Positions 26,801 to 36,700 of a stretch of 64,000 nt of DNA are shown here, one piece after another (position 1 is the first letter of the stretch; each line of letters starts with the position of its first letter). This stretch comes from Luscinia megarhynchos (taxonomy: Eukaryota > Chordata > Aves > Passeriformes > Turdidae): assembly GCA_034336665.1 (NCBI GenBank), contig CM067576.1:13631385-13695384 (forward strand), read 5' to 3'. The translations under genes were made by a program, and so were the position numbers. The notes under the pieces are model-generated. The model did no database searches. It worked only from the letters and a program-made list of their open reading frames with translations, and was not told where the DNA came from.

Positions 26801-27467
26801 TGTGATCCTCAGAGTCTGAGTAGAAAAATACAACATAACAGCCCTACTCAGAAATGTTAAGTCTCTTTTCTAGGAAACAAAATCAGGTATAAGCAGTAGC
26901 TGCAGAGGTGGAGGAAGCTCAATGTTATTAGCATTTCTGAAAGTTACCAGTGTTAACAAATTCAAGTATTTATGAGGAAGAATACTGGGGGAAATGTCTG
27001 CTTGCATGCTTTTTATGACACATAGAGAATAGATCCATAGGATACAACAGCTTAGTAGAAATTCAAGGATGTCAGTGCTTGACAATAACATAAACAAAGG
27101 TGTACAAAAAGTAGTCAAATCAGATGATAAACATATTCACCTCTCAAGCTTAGAGTCATTTTTCTATTAAAAGAGTGGAAAATAACTGAACTGCTGAGAT
27201 AAGCTGGAGGCTTGGTCATTTCCTCTGCAAAATTTGTATACTCAACGTATTTTACACACACACTTAGACTCTTACCTTTTCTGATTTCCCTTTTTTAAGT
27301 TTTTTTTTTTCTGTTCCAGCTTTTGTTCATTGTTGATAAAAGAAAAGGCTAGTAGTTTATCTGCAGCAAGGATTTACAGCTGTAGCTACACTTCTAAGTC
27401 ACCAACTTGCCAGGCTGACATGGTAAACTTAGTGCCAAAGGCATGGAGTCCAGAAATTCCCACATTT
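23874..27467. other. Unannotated A+T-rich interval
   Basis: The interval begins with a run of 17 A (plus strand) that forms the pyrimidine tract of the candidate minus-strand exon. No mobile element or gene is recognisable in the remainder. Open frames of 60-82 codons are scattered on both strands without domains. Confidence 0.45.
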
Positions 27468-27551
27468 AAAATAAAATAAAATAAAATAAAATAAAATAAA
27501 ATAAAATAAAATAAAATAAAATAAAATAAAATAAAATAAAATAAAATAAAA
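27468..27551. repeat. (TAAAA)n microsatellite
   Basis: About 16 perfect tandem five-base units (AAAAT/TAAAA) cover roughly 83 bp, ending with one acaaaa variant. The lack of interruptions suggests a young, length-variable locus. The minus-strand frame that reads FILFY repeats is a translation of the repeat. Confidence 0.97.
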
Positions 27552-30500
27552 CAAAAGCAGAAAAAATAAAGGAGTGGAGCATAATTATCATGCCAATTCC
27601 TTTAGCTACCAGACTATAAATTTTGCAGGAATAGGAGTTCCACCCTCCTCTGTAACTTTCACAATATACTGAAAATTTATGAAGATTTAATGGGAGAGAA
27701 AGAGGGAAGCTGACAGAGTGCAAAAATATTTTTTTCAGTTTACAATACCTTCACCTGGGAAGCCTGACAGTCTGTAGTCTATATTCAACATTAGATAGTC
27801 AATATAGATTTTGAAAAGGAAGAGGAATCCCTTTTCTTTTAATTAAAATTCAGATCCCTGGGTCCCAAAATTTCAATGATTTCAAGTCATTGCAATCCTA
27901 AAGGTGGCCACTGTCCTTCACCAAGGGCCAGAGTAGAAAAGAAACTCCAGATCTACTGAAAGGATTAAGAGCTGCTACCAACAGCATTGAAGATAATCTG
28001 GGTCCAGATATTAAATACATAAATTATGGATACCCCTGCGTGAGTTTTTCAGTATCTCAGTCCTTTATTTAGGCAGTTTAGTTTTAACCATTTGTGGAAA
28101 ACAGAAATTGAATAATGGAGACTTCTTGCTCTAGCCATCAAAAATTAAATTATTTTTACAAGCCTAAGTATCACAAATTCCATCTAAAATGTACACTTTT
28201 AGTACTCCAAGTGTTTAACCTTTCCAGCCATTTATTGAGTGGCACCATATACCCATAAACTCCATATATTTTAAAATCCAGAGATGAATTTTGATTATAG
28301 CAAAACTCTAGATCAAAAAAGAAGTTGTACGCCCGTAGTTTTCAGTATGAGAAATGCTGAAGGATTAATGTGGCCATTCAGAAACTTTATTACATCAATT
28401 CAAAATGGATCTACATAGAAGACCATTTAGAACAAAATACAATGCTAATAATGCAAAGAACTGAATAAAAACCCATAGTGACTAAAAAATTCAGCTTAAA
28501 CTGACTTGGCTGGTGAGCTTCAGTGGCATTCTGAAAGTGTAAGATGCAAATGAGGCAAACCAATGGGCATGAAAATTCCTAAGAAATGTGATTTTTTTTT
28601 TCAACTCTGTCCCGTAACAAGGAGGTGATTCAAATTATTCAGCAGATGGCTCAGATGCAAGAACAGCTTGGTAGAAGCCAGACAAGGCTAATTAGAGTAT
28701 TATGCCTGTGCCTCTACTTTATTTTCTACCTCATTCCTTCTTCCCTCCCTGCCTCTCCATTTCTCTTTCAAATATCACCTTAAATCTCAGCAATGCTCCT
28801 CTGCAGCAGCACACCAGAGAACCGCAGAATAAGCAGGAGATTTGTGCTAAGCAGGGAGCCAGGAGGCTGCTTTTCCCTCCGGGCAGGGGTGCTGCTCTTT
28901 TCAGGTGCTCACAGGGAAGCTGCTGCCTTGCAGCATTCCCAGCTGCTCCGTCAAAAGCACCTGTAAATACCCTGCCAATGTTCATGCAGATTGGTGACCA
29001 CGTTTCTATGCACTGCCACCTAAATTAGTATCATGTGAACACATAAGATTGAAGGCCATAGATTTCACATACCCCGTAAAATGAGACTATCAAAAGAATA
29101 TTTCCATTGGAATGGATAAGATTATTGACATTCACAAGGTTGCACATCTGTACCAGAGAGCAGGAAAATCATTTTGTCTTGTGATCTAAGTCAAACCCAT
29201 ACCAGCAATAAATACTATCCTGCTTTAAGCTTTTTCTTTTTCCATTTTAAGTTACCAGGGGAAAAAAACCAATGTATCTGCCTATATTATTTCTCTGTTT
29301 TACAAACAGTTCATGTTGCCACACATGGCAGGAATTATTGTCCATCTAATGCAGAAATATAAATAATATGAAGACTGAGACCATCTATTAATTTTCTTCT
29401 TTGCTCATACAATTTCAAATGTGATTGTTAATTTTATTTCTTGTCCAAACTGTTCTCAAGGAAAGGGATGGGGATCCTTTATACAAATCCTTTATATTAA
29501 AGATATCTAAATATATATTGCTTGAAAAGACTGCTACTAATGCTATCTTAGCATAACATAAATGGGTACAAGGATACGCCAAGGCCATTTACCATTGTCT
29601 TTTTTCTTTCCTAACAGAATATACTACAATCATATCTGTGCAAAGCTGTTGTGAGATATGCAGTGTTACAAGTCTTCTTGACTATATATTACAAAAGTAT
29701 CAGGAGAGCTGAAGAAAAACAACTGTGAACAAGGATATCTAGGTGACAAATAGCATTTATATATGAGACATGATTTTAATGTGGCATACATAAGTGAATT
29801 AGTAAATCACACTCTGTGAATTTTTAGAAAGCAGGGTTAAAACAATATTTATTACTGGTTAAAATCTTGAACTCCAAGTAGACCCGTGCTAACAAATTTT
29901 CTAAAGCCTCCTAAACTAAATGCAGTTAGATCTTAAAATGTCCCCAGCATCACAGAGCAGTACCTTGGAGGTACAGAAGCCAGCCATGTATCACCTATCC
30001 TGACAATGCTTTTCCATAGGAACATTGCTAAGATACAAAAGTTAGCAGAGTAGGGACAAGATGCTCAGATTTGTCTTTGCTGCACTCCACCACAGTCATG
30101 CATGAAACGGGGACTGGGTGCAACCATCATGATAAAGATCAATACATGAGTACATTAAAACTTTTCTTTGGACTCTATGGATCTCAAAAAAGAATAAACA
30201 TCTTCCCTTTCCTTAATGAAGTTGTTTCTGACTTAGTAAGATCAAACTCTAAGGAATATTTTTCTTTTTGCTTCTTAAAATACATGCAAGTGTTTGAAAT
30301 TGCATCAACTGGCTCTGCAGAACTTCATCATAAACAAAAGTAGTTATAACAGGCCCAATGAAATAACCAAGTCCACAGCTCAGACAAAGTAGACACTAAT
30401 ATGAAACTGTGATATTGTAAATGTGTTACAACACATTTTTTTGCAGAACTTCAACTGTCATATTCAGCAAATGCATTGTTAATTACATTCACTGTTTAAG

Positions 30501-32009
30501 CTGCAGCCATGCATAGCTGGGTTAACGTAGTTTTGTGCATAATCTGAAAATTTACATTAAAATCTCTACATAACATATAAATAATAATGCAAAGAGTCCA
30601 GCCAACTTTATCTTTACCTTTATTTATTTAACTTCCAGCAGTGGTTGTATTAATATACCACTTTCAGGCAAAGAAACTGTGAAAACTTCCATGTAAATGG
30701 AAAGAGCTTTGTACCATACTTTTAGTAAGAAATCTAGTGCAGGCAATCAGTACAATGCAAGAATTTGGAGATGTTTTAATCATACCATTTGTATTGTAGA
30801 AGTAACAAGCAAAAGGGTGTTCCTATTAGTGTCTCTAACAGTAATTGTTATTTTAATTGGCTGAAATAAACTCTGCTGCCCTCAGCAATCATAACACTAT
30901 GATGGTGTAGACCTGATTTCCCTTCTGAAGGCAGAAGTGCAATGGAAAACTGCCCTGTGAATAAGCAAGAACCTAAAATAGAGCAGTTACTAATTTTCAT
31001 AAAGACTGTTTGGGGGGTAAAAAAACAAAACAAAAAAACCCCACACTCCAAAAATAAAATGGAATACAATGTCATAAATTTTCCTGGGCATTCAAGCTTT
31101 CTGGCATTACACGCCATTTTAATTATGCATCTGGCATGAAAATTAATGCAGAAAGGATGGTCTTGTAACTACTTCATCTTCTGGATCTTTTGACAAGAAT
31201 CCCATGTAGGTGATAATTATAATGTATAATTTGGGTGATTTAAAGTTTATTGGAAAAAGAGGACATTAAAAATCATTTTAGAAACTGATATTTTACAAAA
31301 TATCCTTGACCATCATATTCAAGGCAGAATCAAGGTCCCTAGCCAGTTAATAATAGAAATATTTCCTTGAGTGAAAATTTGCATCTAAACCAAGCAGTAT
31401 CAGTCTTCATCTATTGATAAAGGAACCATGTTTGGTGCTCTGTAGAACACAGCCACAAAACAGTTGTGCTGAAAGGACTCAGGGCCCCATCTCACACCGC
31501 CCCAAGAACATCCTAATCCCAGTTTTGGTGAGGGCACGTTTTACCAACCCCTCGAAACTGGAGCACCAGTCAAATTAAAGATTCCCGATGGATCAGAAGA
31601 ACATGAACCTAATAAAAGGAGTGAATTCAGACTTTGTAACAACAACTGATGTCCTTCCACTACAAAGTCAGGTTTTTTGAAGCCTGGACTGGAATGGAGA
31701 ATGTCTAAACAAAGGAAATCTTTAAGACACTGTTCAGCATTTCCACTTAGATATTCCAGGAGGCTCTCCACTCAGCAGGGTTGCTGCTGTGTTTTCTATC
31801 CAGTGATGATTAACTGTCCCCAGAGAGTTCTACAGTGCCTTAAATTGTTATAAGCACAGGCTTCTTTCAGATCCAGCTCTTAAGCAGCCTGCCTATCCAA
31901 ATCCCAGGTAGTTGTGCCCTTTGTAGGCAGCAATGTCTTGTCATGCTCCAATTGCTTCAAACTTGAAAAGAGTTGGGATAGGTTAATTCTGGGTATGAGC
32001 AAATATGCC
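27552..32009. other. Unannotated interval
   Basis: A more G+C-rich pocket at about 28790-28990 holds overlapping 84- and 108-codon frames on opposite strands, neither with a recognisable domain. An A/C-rich island sits at 31017-31052. The last 600 bp before the A run at 32010 is also more G+C-rich, but has no clear retrocopy features apart from that A run. Confidence 0.4.

Positions 32010-32038
<29 letters not shown>
32010..32038. repeat. 29-base homopolymer A run
   Basis: An uninterrupted run of A follows aaatatgcc and precedes gaagtattt. Its length could be the poly(A) tail of a retrocopy. However, no AATAAA signal lies just upstream, and I found no convincing matching target duplication, so it may be a plain homopolymer. 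Confidence 0.9.
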
Positions 32039-32040
<2 letters not shown>

Positions 32041-32147
32041 AGTATTTTTGTGTTGTATAGCACTGAGTAGTTTCTGTACTGCACTAAATGGTTCATTCGG
32101 TATTTCTCCCAAATCTGTGGTGTTGGTTCAGTCCTCCCCTTGCCCCT

Positions 32148-32400
32148 CCCCATCGGTTATATCCCATTGGTTATAGCTCTGTTCCTCCCCTCCCCTCCCC
32201 CCACCCCTCCCCATTAGTTATATCCCACTGGTTATAGCTCTGTTCCTCCCCTCCCCTTGCCCCTCCCCATTGGTTATATCCCATTGATTATAGCTCTGTT
32301 CTGCCTCTCCCCATCGGTTATATCCCATTGGTTATAGTTCTGTTCCTCCCCTCCCCATCGGTTATATCCCATTGGTTATAGTTCTGTTCCTCCCCTCCCC
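32148..32400 (+). repeat. Five-copy U3 tandem repeat with inverted CCAAT boxes
   Basis: Copies start at 32148, 32209, 32265, 32309 and 32353, giving periods of 61, 56, 44 and 44. Each has the core ccccatcggttatatccc followed by attggttatag, then ctctgttcctcccct, with small changes between copies. The first two copies are longer through extra CCCCT units. The core contains ATTGG, the reverse complement of the CCAAT box, as well as near copies (atcgg, attag, actgg). C-rich CCCCTCCCC blocks that could bind Sp1/KLF-type factors separate them. This arrangement is typical of an LTR enhancer array; binding is inference. Confidence 0.85.
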
Positions 32401-32462
32401 CTGAGTTTAAAATGTCCCGCCACCTTCAGTTCTCCTTCTTTTTCCCCTGTAAGTTGTTCCTC

Positions 32463-32468
32463 AATAAA
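32463..32468 (+). promoter_or_regulatory. Polyadenylation signal AATAAA of the LTR
   Basis: AATAAA within ttcctcaataaactgtgag, 60 bp after the end of the U3 repeat array, is placed as in the R region of a retroviral LTR. Confidence 0.75.
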
Positions 32469-32590
32469 CTGTGAGACAGTAGTCCCAGGAGAAGGAGCCT
32501 CCTTGTCTTTTGCCTTTGTCTTTGCTGGCTCTCTTCATCTCCCGGGGTCCAGAGCTAGCCAAGCAGGACTGGAGAGAGAAGAAACCAACA

Positions 32591-33586
32591 TTTTTGCATC
32601 AAAGGCAAGGCTGAACTGAGGTGCCTTTCGTGCCTCGGTATCTAAAAACACTTGTTTACACTAATTTCACCAACATCTATATTTAACTGTGTCCTGATCT
32701 TGTTGTTGGGGATAATGATACTAAAACACCTGCAGGATTTTGGCTAATACTGAAACAAAGTGACTAATTTACCTGTTGAGAGAAAAAGCTTTTCCTGCAG
32801 GAGATTGTAGTTGTATGAGGCCTCCTACAGACTGTGTCCTCCTGAAGGGCTTCAGGACTTCCTGCTATTTCATTTGATATCTTCACCTCCCAATGCTTAA
32901 TAACAGTATTTTAAGGGATCAGTAAAGAAACACAAGTTGGTTTCGTAAAATGGAATAACTTTAGTAATGTCACCTTGCTGCTCATTGCCTTTGCCATATT
33001 TTAAGGTAGAGAATAGACAAACTGTGCTTAGGCAATTAAAAAATGGGGAACCAAGATTAAATCCTTATAGTTATATATCCCATATCCTTATAAATATATA
33101 TTTTATACTTTGAAACATAGGGTCTTGTTATCAAGGAAATAAAAGTAGAATTAACATTTTAGAGGATTGAGCTTTGAGATAACTGGTTGAATGTCTCCTA
33201 TGTTTTAAAAGATTTTTACAGTAGTTATGTTTTGCTTTTAAAAAGCAGCAGAAGCAATTATTTACAAGTTCAAGATTTGCCATATTTTAGCAACAGTAGT
33301 GACCCCACTTTATGTTTATATTTTTCATTTAGTGGACTTACAGATATACTTTGTCTCCGTGCTTCCATGATAAAAAAAATAACCTAATTCCAAGAACAAA
33401 TGTGTTTGGCTCTATTGGAAAGACAAGACATAGCTTTTCTCTGATTACAAGCTTTGTATCATCAGACAGTCCAGGTCTTGTCTGCCCGTGTTTAGCTCTG
33501 GCAGCAATTGTCTAGCAATTAGGTAATTGTTCCTTGAATTAATTTTATTTCATTTTAATTTATAGTGATGACAGGTACTTATTTAC
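32591..33586. other. Unannotated interval after the LTR
   Basis: About 60 bases directly after the LTR (to about 32650) keep CpG dinucleotides and a balanced composition before the sequence becomes A+T-rich. They might be residual ERV leader, but no tRNA-complementary primer site beginning TGG follows the LTR end. The rest shows no gene or repeat. Confidence 0.35.
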
Positions 33587-33756
33587 CGTGAAGTGAATGA
33601 ACCACCGTCCCAGCAGAAGTGTACTCTGGAAGAGGACTGGCAGCACCGAGAGAGGCCCCAGGACATAAGCACAAATCATCAGGATCCGTCCAGGAGGACA
33701 ACATTTTTTCATTCCCATGAAATCAGTTTTAAAGGAAACATAGTAAACATAAAAGA
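33587..33756 (-). other. Candidate spliced exon, minus strand, hydrophobic segment
   Basis: On the minus strand the tract cttccattgcttccattgttcag precedes a 170-nt interval that ends in ttcacg before gtaaataag, a usable donor. One frame is open for the full interval, and beyond it the next stop comes soon in the presumed intron. Inside it ATG codons at 33716-33718 and six bases later could start translation: MGMKKCC, then a hydrophobic run ILMICAYVLGPLSVLPVLF, then WFIHFT. Basic and cysteine residues followed by a 19-residue hydrophobic stretch resemble a signal peptide or signal anchor. The interval is richer in G+C and CpG than its surroundings. It leaves in phase 0, whereas the candidate exon at 23745-23873 needs an incoming phase of 2, so they cannot join directly. 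I do not recognise the protein. Confidence 0.3.
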
Positions 33757-36700
33757 CTGAACAATGGAAGCAATGGAAAGTAAAACAAATACATAAGCAG
33801 ATTGAATTTTATAAAAACAAACCAAATTCACTCTAAAACTGGGAAGGAAGAAGCTGCCAATATCAAAGGGTTCCCAAATGAAAGAAGGAAACCATCCTCA
33901 CTAACTTTCTCACAGCCCTCCCAACAAAGGCTGCAGGATGCTGAAAGCTTTTTTAACCCCTCTCCCCATTAAGGGGTCACCCCTGGTACACAGGAGACAC
34001 TCCAGTAAAGTTTACTCTGATTTACCATTCTGAACAACAGATTTCCACCAAAGAGCTCTCAAAAACAAAAAAAAAGCTGAATTTAAGTTATCCTGGCTCT
34101 TCTTATGGATGTTTATTTTTTAACTAGGGCTAATTTACCCTTTTTCATCTGGAGCAGCTTCTTTAAAATAGTCAATGGTGTAATGTGGAAACATTAGGAA
34201 CAGATGTGGGTGATTAATAACTGTAGAAAAGCTAATTTTTTTATGATAGACCACATGAATCTCTCCACTATGAAACGTCAACTCTTCAGTCTCTAGCCTT
34301 TGTATAGTTTTTCTGAGGTGTTTGTTGCTTTTTCTCCTTTGAAGTACTCAGATGAAGTACTCATAATTACGATGATGCACTAATTATCAGAGACTTGCAG
34401 CATTAAAGACTGACATTTATTGCCCTTTGTAATTTGAAAACTCAAAAGAAGTCCTTACAGTCAAGTTACTATATCAGTAAATAAATAAGGAATACTATTT
34501 GGAAGATGCTATTTGCGAAAAACCCCTTTTCTTCAGCACTAAAGTTTTTATGCAAAATGGTTTAAGGTACTGGTGAAAGAGGGAATTGTCCTTTGATAAT
34601 ATTCTAATATATCCATAAAGAAACAACTTGAGAATATTAAGGTGAATGAAAATTTGGCAAAAATACTAATTTAGAAATAACTCTTACTAAAACTTATCTT
34701 TAAGCTTCTCTCTAACTGGAATGGTATTTAAGCCTTAAATCACACTGAAGTTACCCTGTGGCTAAATATGTCCTTGCACACTTGCTGAATGAGCCAGTAG
34801 GAACTGATACCAATTGAACAGATCTTGAGATTCAGAAAAATTATTGTTGTTTTCTGCAGTCAGCAAACCACCATCAAATCCTCTATTAATCTGAAGCTAT
34901 GAAACACTAATATGAACTAAATTTTACAAGAATAACCCCACAAATTCTATTCCTTTACCTTTTGTAAACAATATATATACATTTTTTTTTCTACTTAAGA
35001 AAGAACTATAGTAATATCTGCATGTAAAATGTGAGCTTCCCATAACCTATATTAAATTAAATATTGACTTACCAAGTACTATGCCATTCATTATTTACTT
35101 TACTCAGTCTGTGGGATTTATTAAAAAATTGATAAGAATGGCTACTGGTAAAATCCCTCCAGGTGAGCTCCCTAGACAAGCCAATTATGAAATAAGTAAA
35201 CCTACAGTTACTACAATAAAATGACAGTATTCGATTTTAGCAGTTGGTGATATTTTAAAAGGACACTTTGAGACACTTACTTGAAATGAATTAGGTGCAG
35301 TTTCATATAAAAAAATTTAAGATTGTTTTTATTCTGTTATTTGGCAGACCTTTCTGTTCCCCTCTGCCCTTTTCTAAAAGTTGATTTCTCATTTTATTAA
35401 AAGGGGCTTTTCCCTGTATTTCTTCCCTTATGCTTTCTGTTTTAAACCCACTTGTACAGATCTGAGAAGTGCTCATCAGAGTGCTACAAACCAACAGTGA
35501 AAATACCTCTAAGTGTGAAAAGTTTATAGAGAAAAGGGCGTTTCCAGCTTTCTTTCATTGATGCTAATGATGAGAGTGCTACAATGTGTCCAGGAAATAG
35601 TTTTGCATACAATTTGTTATGAATTGAATTCCATGGATACACAGTTCAGGCCTACATAGGTTTCAATGTCCTTAATTCAGATTTCCCATTAAACCCTAAG
35701 CAGTGCACATTAAAGGAATAATCAAAAACATGCTAACTGCAAAAAAAAACAAAAAACAAAAAAAAACCAAAAAAAAAACCCCAACCAACCCTACAACAAA
35801 AAAAACCCACAGCAATGGAGTAACAGATACAGAATCCACAAGCATCCATTTTGTTGTTGTTGTTGTGGTTTTTAATAGATTATTTTTGTTATTAAGTCAA
35901 TAGATAATTTTTAAAGTTATGGGGGAACAATGGACTTTTTCAGGATACATCCCCTACCCTCCAACTTCAATTTCTTTTATGTTGAGTGAATCTGTGGTTG
36001 CTTTCCAAGAGGGATACATTTACCTGGATTTGATCCCCAGACTAGATTAACAACCTTCCAATATAAAGTACCTGTAAATCATGCAGGAAAAAATATTACA
36101 GTCTCAGGTGGTAGGTAATTGGTCACATCCTTGCTTTGAAACACTACAAGTAGCTTGAAAACAGAAAATTGAAGTTCCTAAAATTTAACTACTAAGAAGG
36201 CTCTGAGCACAGAGAGCTCCTCTGACCTTGAATCCAACCAAACCCGATGTTTGTGATTTACACATGAAAGCACTGAAATATTCCGTGGAAAAACCACCTT
36301 AATTCAGGTAATCATCAGAGAACTTAAACACCGGGCTCTACCTCTAACACCGATGAGTGTTCCTGGGAAGGAAAAGACTCATTCTCCAACAGGTCCCTGT
36401 GGACCAAAGATCCACATGAAGTCCCCAGGCAGGATGTGGCATTTGAGACACCAGCAGGTGCTGGGGCAGGGGAGTGCACACACACAACACAGAGACAGCA
36501 GTAAGTGAAAAGCTCTTGTTCCTGAGCTGCTGTCTCACTCTTAGAGACAGTCTGGGCTGAAAATCTCTGTTTGCTCTGGCACAAAAACTTTGCTGAAGCT
36601 TTACAGAGATCCAGACGAGAGCAAACAGCATGAGAAGCTAAGTTCGTGATTTTTCATAATGTTTGGATACACTACTACTAAAGATTTCTCGACAGAAAAT

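Larger units (their letters stand above)
32121..32590 (+). mobile_element. Retroviral LTR with CCAAT-rich internal repeats
   Basis: A 470-bp LTR begins TGTTGGTTCA and ends GAAACCAACA, so the ends form the expected TG...CA with a perfect 8-bp terminal inverted repeat (TGTTGGTT/AACCAACA). The U3 part (32148-32400) carries five copies of a 44-61 bp unit. A polyadenylation signal AATAAA lies at 32463-32468, after a weak ttaaaat element. A T-rich, G/T-containing stretch follows (ccttgtcttttgcctttgtc), as expected downstream of a retroviral poly(A) site. No primer-binding site, gag or pol follows, so it is solo or has lost the rest. No 4-6 bp target duplication is visible: flanks are ctgtgg and tttttg. 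I cannot assign the ERV family from memory. It is distinct from the ERVL-type LTR at 18.4 kb. Confidence 0.85.

Noticed and set aside
27466..27723. 85-codon minus-strand frame with FILFY repeats
   Set aside because: Translation of the (TAAAA)n microsatellite.
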